A DNA stretch of 64,000 nucleotides, taken from the NCBI GenBank assembly GCA_934569225.1, contig CAKTKC010000002.1:90205-154204 (forward strand). Reading direction: 5' to 3'. A model generated the notes under the pieces. That model made no database searches and had not been told where the DNA came from. It was given only the letters and a program-made list of their open reading frames with translations. The stretch is from an uncultured Oscillospiraceae bacterium. Its GTDB lineage: Bacteria; Bacillota; Clostridia; Oscillospirales; Oscillospiraceae. Each line of letters opens with the position of its first letter. The first letter of the stretch is position 1. Of the stretch, positions 25,402-32,705 are shown one piece after another. The position numbers and the translations under genes were made by a program.

Positions 25402-26660
25402 AACGTCTGCGGATCAAATTGACTGCCTTCAACACGTTCATTACCGGCATTATCCTCCTGTGCATGACGGTTCTGTGTCTGGTGCTTTCGGAAAAGAGCA
25501 GCCGGGCGGACGCGCTTCGCAGCTTTGACGGCCAGTTCACTGCCGCGACCCTCTATTTGCAGGGGCAGGATCGGCTGAGCCTGCACTGGCTGGAGCAGCT
25601 GGAATCCGCCGGGAATTTGCAGATCACCATTCAGGATGGTGGAGCACCCCTGTTTTCCGCGGGACTGGTTCCGGAGCGCGGCGGCAGCGCCGCCGTCAAG
25701 GCCGGGGAAATTGCCCGGCAGGAGCATGGAATGCCGGAGAAAAACCGGCTGTACAGCTGTGTGTTCCCCATGACGGAGGCGGGAGAAAGCTATTTTGCCG
25801 GAGTGGCGAAGATACCCAAGGCGAAGGGATATCTGGAACTGACGTGCCTGTATCCTCTCCGGGACATGGAGCGGGGACTGGAACACCGGCGCTTCATCGT
25901 CGGTCTGGGAAGCGCGGTGGCGGTGGGGCTGCTGGGGCTGTTTTCCTGGAAATTTACGGGGCGGATGCTTCAGCCCGTCGAACAGAGCCGCCGGGAGCAG
26001 AATCAGTTCATCGCCGCGGCGTCTCACGAGCTTCGCACGCCCCTGACGGCCATGCTTTCCGCCGCTTCCGCCATGGAACGGGCGGAGGGAACGGAAAAAA
26101 GAACCTTCTCGCAGGTCATCCAGCGGGAGGGACACCGCATGGGGCGGCTGATCGGCGACATGCTGAACCTTGCCAGCGCCGACAGCGGCGGCTGGCGGAT
26201 ATCGCCGAAGACAGTGGAGCCGGATGTGCTGGCCTTGGAGCTGTTTGAAGCCTACGCGCCGCAGGCGAGGGAAAAGGGGATCAAGCTCATTCTGGATTTG
26301 CCGGAGGACGTTCCCACTATCACCGCTGACCCGGACAGGCTCAGTCAGGCGCTGTCCATCCTGATGGACAACGCCCTCAGCTACACCCCCGTCTCCGGGC
26401 AGGTGACGATGGGAATTCGGGTCGTGGGAAAACGGCTGCGCTTTACGGTGACGGACACCGGCCCCGGCGTGCCGGACGGGGAAAAACAGCGGATATTCCA
26501 GCGGTTTTACCGCAGTGAAGCGGCGCGTTCCGACCGGAATCACTTTGGCCTTGGCTTAAGCACGGCGTCCGAGATTGTATCCAGCCACCACGGAAGGCTC
26601 TGGGTGGAGGATAATCCCCACGGTGGCGCTATGTTCATTCTGGAATTACCTGTAAAATAG
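25398..26660 (+). CDS. Sensor histidine kinase of the permease/adaptor operon
   Basis: Protein of 420 aa starting at GTG 25398 on a GTGA overlap, behind GGAGGAAAAACCACA. Two membrane helices (about residues 9-28 and 172-190) enclose an extracytoplasmic sensor of about 140 residues. The HisKA phospho-His is in AAASHELRTPLTAML. The HATPase domain has DNALSYTP, DTGPGVPDG and FGLGLSTASEIV. The stop codon TAG forms the start of the first TAGAGT repeat of the next operator. With the adjacent regulator it probably senses the substrate or the envelope stress handled by the neighbouring transport proteins. Confidence 0.93.
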   Translation: MKRLRIKLTAFNTFITGIILLCMTVLCLVLSEKSSRADALRSFDGQFTAATLYLQGQDRLSLHWLEQLESAGNLQITIQDGGAPLFSAGLVPERGGSAAVKAGEIARQEHGMPEKNRLYSCVFPMTEAGESYFAGVAKIPKAKGYLELTCLYPLRDMERGLEHRRFIVGLGSAVAVGLLGLFSWKFTGRMLQPVEQSRREQNQFIAAASHELRTPLTAMLSAASAMERAEGTEKRTFSQVIQREGHRMGRLIGDMLNLASADSGGWRISPKTVEPDVLALELFEAYAPQAREKGIKLILDLPEDVPTITADPDRLSQALSILMDNALSYTPVSGQVTMGIRVVGKRLRFTVTDTGPGVPDGEKQRIFQRFYRSEAARSDRNHFGLGLSTASEIVSSHHGRLWVEDNPHGGAMFILELPVK

Positions 26661-26711
26661 AGTTTTCTTAGAGATAAGCTAGAGACAAAATAGAGAATGG
26701 AGACGTACTCT
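26658..26711 (+). promoter_or_regulatory. Promoter of the binding-protein gene with four 11-bp-spaced repeats
   Basis: TAGAGT at 26658 and TAGAGA at 26669, 26680 and 26691 lie at an exact 11-bp period. Nine bp after the last repeat comes TACTCT (26706-26711) as -10. The same motif and the same 9-bp gap occur at 20451-20482, so both promoters of the locus should answer to the local response regulator. A GC-rich hairpin (CCGGCGG / CCGCCGG) follows in the 50-nt leader. Confidence 0.75.
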
Positions 26712-26761
26712 GGTTCCATCACCGGCGGAGAATGCCGCCGGCAGAAAGGAGTAAAAAAAGA

Positions 26762-29014
26762 ATGCAACGTTTTTTGGCGTTTCTCCTGACGATCGCCCTG
26801 CTGCTGTCCGGGCTGACCGGCTGCGGGAAACAGGAGATACAGCTGCCTGAGGCCACCGCCGCCACAGGCCGCTATGTGGAATCGGAAATTCCCCTTCCAA
26901 TTGAGGGGTATCCCGGGGATATGGTGCTTTTGTCGGACGGACGGCTCCGTGTCGGCATGATAACCTGGGAGGGCGCGTACAAGGTGTTCACCCGGGAACC
27001 TAGCGGCGACTGGACGGAGGACGTGACACTGCCTGACAGTATACGGGAGGCGAACGGGGATTGTGATCTGTTCCGGCTTTCTCCCGACGGGTCGGCGTTT
27101 TTCTCCTTCATCCAGAACAAGGGAGACGGGACATACGCCTACCATTTCCAGCTGTGTTCCCCCACGGGGGAGTTCCGGGAAATTCCCATAACCTACCCTG
27201 AGGTTGACGAAAAAGAAGGTTTTCTGCTGGGCGGCGCGGACTTTACCGACAGCGGCAGACTGATGCTCCTGTTTGACCTTGAAGATCTGCGGGAAATCAA
27301 TCTGTCCGATGGCAGTCTCAGCAAGAACCTGAACGAGCAGAGTGCGGTGCTTTCTGTGGCCAGAATGGGCTGCGCGGGGGAGGACACCTACCTGTACAGC
27401 GGTTGGGGCGATGAGGTCTGCACTGTTGTGCGGGACGGCAAGCAGACGGACTTGCCCGACGTGATGTGCAAACAGCTGGCGGCGTCCGCGACGGCAACCA
27501 GCGGAAGCGACAGTAAAATCGTATTCTGGCAGAACGATCAGGGCTATCTGTTCTTCACCACCGACGAGGGACTTTACAGCTTCGTGCCGGACGGCAGCGT
27601 CACGGAGGAGCTGATCAGCGCGTCCAAAAGTTCTTTCGGCGACCCCAGCTTCGTACCCCGTGCGCTGACCGGAACGGAGAACGGCACGTTCTACATCTTC
27701 GGGCGGCTGAACGGTCAGGCCGTGCTGTGCAGATATGACTTTGATCCCGACATGCCCCTGGAAGCAACAAAGCAGCTGAAGCTCTACAGCCTTTACGACG
27801 ATGATGACCTGCGTCAGATCGCCTCCGGCTTCCAGAAATCCCACCCCGACACGGACGTGACGCTGGAGATCGGCCTGACGGGGGAGGACGGCGTGACGGA
27901 AGCGGACGCCCTGCGCACGCTGAACACGGAAATTCTGGCGGGTACCGGCCCGGATATTCTCCGGCTGGACGGTATGTCTCTGGACAGCTATCTGGAAAAG
28001 GACGTTTTCATGGATTTGTCCGACTTGCTGCAAGAGACAAAAACGCTGGAACAGGTCACGAAGTGCTTTGCCACCGGCGAAAAGGTGAGCGTTATCCCGG
28101 CGGGATTTGCCATCCCCGCCATTTACGGCCCCCGGACGCTGATCTCTCAGATCACGGACTTGGATTCTCTGGTCAGCGTGGCCGCACAGGCGCGGGAGGA
28201 AAATGAGCAGGCGACGAGCCTGATGAATGGAATTGTTCCCAAGCTGGTGGTCGACAACCTCTATGACAGCTGTTCCCCCGCATGGCGAAATGCCGACGGT
28301 ACGCTGGACGCGGGAAAGCTGGAACAGTTCCTGACAGCCATGGAGCAGCTTTTCGCCATGGATGCGCCCCTGCGGGAGCAGCATGCAGACCGCTTGAAGG
28401 TATTTGAGGAACAGGGCGACGGCATCATTCCGGGCGACTACACCGGCATCGGCGGCGCGATGAATATTGTGCTGTCCGGAGCTTCCATTTCCGTCGGTAC
28501 GCTGGAAAGCATGGACTTGTGGTCATTCGCGCTTGCGGGGGACGACCAGCTGGAGGATTATACGCTTCTGCCCCTGAAAGCGCAGGCGGAGGGCGTGTTC
28601 CTGCCCCGGCAGCTCTACGGTGTTCTGGCAACGACGCAGGAGAGCGAGGCCGCCAAGGAGTTTGTGCGGTTCGTTCTCAGTGAGGATGCGCAGGACAAGC
28701 TGGGCTATGGCTTCCCGGTAAATCGGGCGGTCTTTGACCGGCAGATTCAGGAGGACAAGAAGTCGGACGCCACCTTTGCGTCCTCGTCGGATGACAGCGA
28801 CGAAATAATCTCTTTCAAGGCGCGCTATCCCAGCGCCGCCGAGCGGCAGCAGCTGAAGACTTGGGTCGATCAGCTGACCACCCCCGCGCTGACCGACCGC
28901 ACCATCCGCAATCTGGTGGAGGAACAGGCTGAGCTTTGCCTGAAAGGGAAACTCACCCCCGCCGAAGCGGCAGACAAGGCGCTGCAAAGCTTAAACCTGT
29001 ACTTATCTGAATAA
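26762..29014 (+). CDS. Very long extracellular solute-binding lipoprotein
   Basis: Protein of 750 aa with signal peptide and lipobox LTGC (about residues 17-20). Residues about 40-330 are beta-rich with repeated DGS/DG turns (SDGRLRVG, SPDGSAFF, FVPDGSVTE), like a propeller-type domain. From about residue 335 (KQLKLYSLYDDDDLRQIASG) the protein is a family-1 solute-binding domain of about 415 residues. Normal sugar-binding proteins are 400-450 aa, so the N-terminal half is an extra module. I chose ATG 26762 after AAAGGAG. It is the last gene of the permease/adaptor locus and has its own regulated promoter. Confidence 0.8.
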   Translation: MQRFLAFLLTIALLLSGLTGCGKQEIQLPEATAATGRYVESEIPLPIEGYPGDMVLLSDGRLRVGMITWEGAYKVFTREPSGDWTEDVTLPDSIREANGDCDLFRLSPDGSAFFSFIQNKGDGTYAYHFQLCSPTGEFREIPITYPEVDEKEGFLLGGADFTDSGRLMLLFDLEDLREINLSDGSLSKNLNEQSAVLSVARMGCAGEDTYLYSGWGDEVCTVVRDGKQTDLPDVMCKQLAASATATSGSDSKIVFWQNDQGYLFFTTDEGLYSFVPDGSVTEELISASKSSFGDPSFVPRALTGTENGTFYIFGRLNGQAVLCRYDFDPDMPLEATKQLKLYSLYDDDDLRQIASGFQKSHPDTDVTLEIGLTGEDGVTEADALRTLNTEILAGTGPDILRLDGMSLDSYLEKDVFMDLSDLLQETKTLEQVTKCFATGEKVSVIPAGFAIPAIYGPRTLISQITDLDSLVSVAAQAREENEQATSLMNGIVPKLVVDNLYDSCSPAWRNADGTLDAGKLEQFLTAMEQLFAMDAPLREQHADRLKVFEEQGDGIIPGDYTGIGGAMNIVLSGASISVGTLESMDLWSFALAGDDQLEDYTLLPLKAQAEGVFLPRQLYGVLATTQESEAAKEFVRFVLSEDAQDKLGYGFPVNRAVFDRQIQEDKKSDATFASSSDDSDEIISFKARYPSAAERQQLKTWVDQLTTPALTDRTIRNLVEEQAELCLKGKLTPAEAADKALQSLNLYLSE

Positions 29015-29024
29015 AGAAAAGTCG

Positions 29025-29072
29025 TCATTGCACACGGGTTTCGAAACCCGGTGCAATGACGGCAATTTTCAT
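29025..29072 (+). terminator. Terminator after the binding-protein gene
   Basis: A long stem (CGTCATTGCAC..CGGGTT / AACCCG..GTGCAATGACG) with a TCGA loop is followed by a short T-run (GCAATTTTC). Confidence 0.85.
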
Positions 29073-29083
29073 ATGGGGGACGG

Positions 29084-30166
29084 TTATCCGTGGTAATCCC
29101 CCGTGGCGGAATCCACCGCGACGTAGGGGACGACCTGGCCGTTGATCTTCACATAGACCTGATAAATGCCGCCGCCCAGATCTTCGTAATGGTCGGGCGT
29201 GACGCCATAGTTTTCCAGCAGACTTTGCTCAAATGCGGCTTTCCACGAATCGTCAGTGACACTCTGCGTGGGAGTGGCGGCTGCCTGCGTGTTATCGATG
29301 GCGGGTTCCTGCGCGTTATCGGCGTACCGCAGTCCGGCCGTCTGCATGATGGCCTCCACCGGCGCCACCGGCTCGGTGCCCCAGGTGATCGCCACGTCAG
29401 CGCACCCGGCGCTGTCCAGCAGCTCCCGCGCGTCGTTGGTCAGCAGCTTCTGATAGGCGTCGTCCACCATTTCCAGCTTTTGCAGAAACTCCGGCAGGTC
29501 GGAGATCTTCGCGGCCAGCCACGTGAACGCCGCTTCGCTGATCTCGTCCACGTCAAGCCCGGTATTCACGCCCCAGTCCAGCAGCTTCGCCGCCGCCTGC
29601 ACCGCCGACAGGGAAGAACCGGAGACACCGATCGTGACGCTTTCGTCGATCTCGTCCAGAATGGGCAGTGTCAGAACCGGAGGCACATTCGCCGGGGCGT
29701 CGGGGGCAGTGGAGCAGGTCACGCCGTCAGCGGAAATTGTCACATACAGCTTTTCCTGCACCGCGTCGTAAAGAAAGGTGCCTTCGCCCAGCAGCGCATC
29801 ATCGGCGTTCCACGCGCGAACGGTAAAGAGGACGGAGCTGTTTTCATTCCTCGAAAGCTGCGCAATGTCATCGCCTGTGAAGATCCATTCACCGGCCTTC
29901 AGCGTCGAGCCGTCCGCATTTTCGCAGGCCTTTGTGAAGCTGCTGCCATGCAGGGAAATGGTGCTGACGTCGTTCCGCGCCAGCTTGACGTACACGCCGT
30001 TTGCCGTGGACTCCGTGGGCGCTTGTGTTGTCTCCACGGTGGTCACCGCGGTTTCCGCGGGCGTTTTCTTCGCTTCCGTCAGACGGGTGCATCCCGTCAT
30101 AAACATGCCGGTCAGCAGCATCGCGGCCAGCAGTGTCAGGATCGCTTTGTTTTCTGTAAATTTCAT
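29084..30166 (-). CDS. Putative lipoprotein of unknown function
   Basis: Protein of 360 aa with a signal peptide (AILTLLAAMLLTGMFMTGC) and lipobox MTGC, then a Thr-rich linker (about residues 30-55) and a soluble domain. The C-terminus (DHYEDLGGGIYQVYVKINGQ) suggests a small beta domain of the kind found in secreted Clostridia proteins. I do not recognise a family. ATG 30166 is chosen because GGAGGTAAC lies 5 nt upstream. Its 190-nt leader contains a terminator-like hairpin and a block shared with the serine hydrolase leader (35708-35768). Confidence 0.65.
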   Translation of the reverse strand: MKFTENKAILTLLAAMLLTGMFMTGCTRLTEAKKTPAETAVTTVETTQAPTESTANGVYVKLARNDVSTISLHGSSFTKACENADGSTLKAGEWIFTGDDIAQLSRNENSSVLFTVRAWNADDALLGEGTFLYDAVQEKLYVTISADGVTCSTAPDAPANVPPVLTLPILDEIDESVTIGVSGSSLSAVQAAAKLLDWGVNTGLDVDEISEAAFTWLAAKISDLPEFLQKLEMVDDAYQKLLTNDARELLDSAGCADVAITWGTEPVAPVEAIMQTAGLRYADNAQEPAIDNTQAAATPTQSVTDDSWKAAFEQSLLENYGVTPDHYEDLGGGIYQVYVKINGQVVPYVAVDSATGDYHG

Positions 30167-30230
30167 AGTTACCTCCATTGATTTTTGCATAGTTCTGCCG
30201 AAGCCGGTGCGTTCCGCCGTGACCTCTGCG

Positions 30231-30289
30231 CAAAAAATGCAGTGCAAACCGTTTCATGGTCTGCACTGCGTCTGAGCGTCTGGCATGTC
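30231..30289 (-). promoter_or_regulatory. Leader attenuator with a conserved block, copy 1
   Basis: On the minus strand a 12-bp stem (GCAGTGCAGACC / GGTTTGCACTGC, one G-T pair) is followed by ATTTTTTG, a complete terminator located between promoter and gene. Immediately upstream is a 25-nt block starting ATGCCAGACGCTCAGACG that is identical in the leader at 35744-35768. The block opens a 10-codon ORF (MPDAQTQCRP) that ends in the terminator loop. No clear ribosome site precedes it. Confidence 0.65.
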
Positions 30290-30338
30290 ATTTTTTATTT
30301 GACGGAACTTGCGGCCTTCTTGAAGTATAGCATAGAAT

Positions 30339-30392
30339 GTATATCGTTCAATATACGCCAACGATTATAGCAATGAAAGGTACGTTTGTCAA
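30339..30392 (-). promoter_or_regulatory. Promoter with operator-like inverted repeat, lipoprotein gene
   Basis: On the minus strand TTGACA (30387-30392), a 17-bp spacer and TATAAT (30364-30369). A perfect inverted repeat GTATAT-6-ATATAC (30339-30356) lies just after, at the expected start of transcription, and could bind a repressor. The rest of the gap to 30525 is AT-rich with nothing else I can name. Confidence 0.75.
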
Positions 30393-30525
30393 TAGAGGGA
30401 GAGACGGCTTAATCAAAAGTTAAATTCCGCCGCCCAATCAAAATCGCCGCTCTGCTCGTAGGATTCCGGCGTTGTTACATGCTCGACCCGGTCAATGCCG
30501 CAAGGTTTTCTCTGAGTGCCGCCGC

Positions 30526-31794
30526 TCAACCCAGTTCCGCCCGGATCGTGATCTGGTCGCCGTCCAGCCCTGCCGAAATGTGTCCTCTATGCCCCTCCGC
30601 GATGCTGCGGGCAATGGAGAGACCGATACCGAATCCGCCGGTGGTGCTGCGGGATGGGTCGGCGCGGTAAAAGCGGTCAAACAGTCTGGCCGTGTCAATG
30701 GGCTGGGAGATGTCACAGCGGTTGGTGGTTTGCAGGGCGACGCCCCGGCGGCGCTTTTCCAGAGAAAGAGACACCTGCGTGCCGGGGAGAGCGTATTTGA
30801 TGGCGTTGTCCAGCAGAATGGACACCAGCTGGCGGATTGCGTACTCGTCGCCGCAATAGGTCAGGTCAGGTGTCACCGACAGCTCCAGACCATGCCCTTT
30901 TTCCCGGGCAAAATCACGGAAGGACTCCGCCGCCTCCCGGACGGTGTCGCTGACGGGGAAATCCGCCATGCGCAGGGGCGACGTCTCCTCGTCCATCCGG
31001 GAGAGCGTCACCAGCGAATTCACAAGGCCGGTCAGCTTTTCCGTCTGGCCGAGGGCTTTGTCGATCCACTTCTGCTTGCCCACGTCCATTTCCAGCACCT
31101 TCAGGCTGGTGGTGATGACGGTGATGGGGGTTTTCAGCTCGTGGCTGGCGTCGGTGATGAACTGCTTCTGCCGCTCGGCGCTGCGTACCACCGGGTCGAT
31201 CGCCCTGCGGGACAGCAGAACCACCAGCAGAAGCACCAGCAGAATGCACGCCGCGTCGGCTATGAGCGACCAAACCAGAATCAGCCTCATGGAGCGGAAC
31301 GCCTGATAGCTGTCCAGAAAAATGGCCATGTTCCGGTCGTCCCCGGTGTGGGCAACGAAAAAGCGGTACTGCCCGTAATACCCGTACCCCGCGCCGCTGC
31401 TGACAGCCGCCGCCAGATATTCGTCCGTGTCCGCCTCGGTGACGGCGGCAATTTTGTCAAGGTCGGCCATGGTCAGCGTGCCGTCATCCAGATACCGCAG
31501 GACAAAATAGCGGGTGGAATAGGGGGTTTCCTCTGTAAAGGGGCCGCTGGGACGTTCTTTCCCGGCCGGGGCATCGGCGGGCGGCGCGTCGGGCTTTTCC
31601 GGCGGCGTCTGCCCGGAACGGGACGCGGTGGGGATCGTTCCCTCATTTTCGTAAATCAATGTCAGGGTGTTCCGGAGATCCCGGTCAGTGGAGATAAAAT
31701 TGGCAGTGTTCAGGATAGCTGTCAGCAGGAGCATCACCGCCGCCACGGAGAGGGTGGCAATCCGGATAAAGCGGTTTCGCAGACGGTTGATCAT
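30526..31794 (-). CDS. Sensor histidine kinase, divergent from the beta-helix lipoprotein
   Basis: Protein of 422 aa: membrane helix 1 (about residues 12-32), an extracytoplasmic region of about 135 residues containing a Pro-rich stretch (PPEKPDAPPADAPAGKERP), membrane helix 2 (about 170-192), HisKA with TDASHELKTPITVIT, and a HATPase domain with DNAIKYALPG and GFGIGLSIARSI. The start overlaps the regulator stop (ATGA). Its Pro-rich sensor echoes the Pro-rich region of the divergent lipoprotein, perhaps because both cross the cell wall. Confidence 0.92.
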   Translation of the reverse strand: MINRLRNRFIRIATLSVAAVMLLLTAILNTANFISTDRDLRNTLTLIYENEGTIPTASRSGQTPPEKPDAPPADAPAGKERPSGPFTEETPYSTRYFVLRYLDDGTLTMADLDKIAAVTEADTDEYLAAAVSSGAGYGYYGQYRFFVAHTGDDRNMAIFLDSYQAFRSMRLILVWSLIADAACILLVLLLVVLLSRRAIDPVVRSAERQKQFITDASHELKTPITVITTSLKVLEMDVGKQKWIDKALGQTEKLTGLVNSLVTLSRMDEETSPLRMADFPVSDTVREAAESFRDFAREKGHGLELSVTPDLTYCGDEYAIRQLVSILLDNAIKYALPGTQVSLSLEKRRRGVALQTTNRCDISQPIDTARLFDRFYRADPSRSTTGGFGIGLSIARSIAEGHRGHISAGLDGDQITIRAELG

Positions 31795-32465
31795 GCTTCT
31801 TCCTCCAGAAGATACCCAAGCCCGCGGTTGGCGTGGATGGCCGCCGTGGAGCCGAGACTTTTCAGCTTTTTCCGAAGATTGGAGATATTCACCCAGACCA
31901 CGTTGATCTCGGCGTCGTTATCCCAGCCCCAGACCTTTTCCATAATGCGCTCCGCGGAAAACACCTGCTTCGGCGCCCGGAGAAACAGCTCCATGATCTG
32001 AAATTCCCGGCCGCTGAGACGGATGGACTTTCCGCCGCAGGCCAGATCTCCCGTACCGGGGTCAAGGGTCAGATCGCCGAAGGCCAGCACCGTGGGCTGA
32101 TAGGATTCACTCCGCCGCAGAATCGCCCGCACCCGGCTCAGCAGCTCGTCGGGGTCAAAGGGCTTTGGCAGATAGTCGTCCGCCCCGGCGTTGAAGCCGG
32201 TGATGCGATCCTCCTTCTGCCCCTTGGCGGTCAGCATCATAATGGGGGTCTTGACCCCCTCGGCGCGCAGCCGCTCCAGCACCTGAATGCCGTTCATTTT
32301 CGGCATCATCACATCCAGAATTACCGCATCGTAAGCGCCGGTTACGGCGTATTCATAGGCGTCGAAGCCATTATGAACGGCGTCCACCGCGAAATGGTTC
32401 CGCTCAAAGAAGACGGTCAGCGCCTCCGCCAGATCCAGTTCATCCTCCGCAATCAGAAGTTTCAT
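31791..32465 (-). CDS. OmpR-family response regulator
   Basis: Protein of 224 aa with receiver motifs IAEDELDLA, phospho-Asp in VILDVMMPKMNG, switch Thr in MMLTAKGQ and Lys in YLPKPFDPDELL. The winged helix ends AIHANRGLGYLLEEE. It starts with ATG 32465 behind GGTGAGAAA and is first in a two-gene operon with the kinase. The intergenic region to the divergent lipoprotein holds two mirror-image sites with 11-bp-spaced TTTAGG-like repeats, each 9 bp from a -10 box, so it very likely controls both directions. Confidence 0.93.
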   Translation of the reverse strand: MKLLIAEDELDLAEALTVFFERNHFAVDAVHNGFDAYEYAVTGAYDAVILDVMMPKMNGIQVLERLRAEGVKTPIMMLTAKGQKEDRITGFNAGADDYLPKPFDPDELLSRVRAILRRSESYQPTVLAFGDLTLDPGTGDLACGGKSIRLSGREFQIMELFLRAPKQVFSAERIMEKVWGWDNDAEINVVWVNISNLRKKLKSLGSTAAIHANRGLGYLLEEEA

Positions 32466-32553
32466 TTTCTCACCCGCTTTTTTGTTTTCTGTAGTATAGC
32501 AAACGGGGCTGTAAATTGCAAGCAGTCAGAAAATGCCCACCTTGCCAGTGAAC

Positions 32554-32635
32554 AGCATACTGTTCCAACCTAAAGAGAACCTAAAAATTATTATTCCAAA
32601 TCTTTTAAGTTCCCTTTAGGCTGGGGCTTTATGAT
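32554..32635. promoter_or_regulatory. Divergent promoters with mirror-image response-regulator sites
   Basis: Leftward, on the minus strand: TTTAGG-5-TTTAGG (within 32567-32585), then 9 bp and TATGCT (32554-32559). Rightward: TTTAAG-5-TTTAGG (32604-32620), then 9 bp (32621-32629) and TATGAT (32630-32635). The two sites share 16 of 19 bases in opposite orientation. The geometry equals that at 20451, 26658 and 12995-13063, but with a different repeat sequence. Confidence 0.72.
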
Positions 32636-32705
32636 AACCGCGTCACAAGGAAATCCCCACCGGATTTCCAGAACAGTCCATACACCACACAAGGAGGTCA
32701 TTGAT

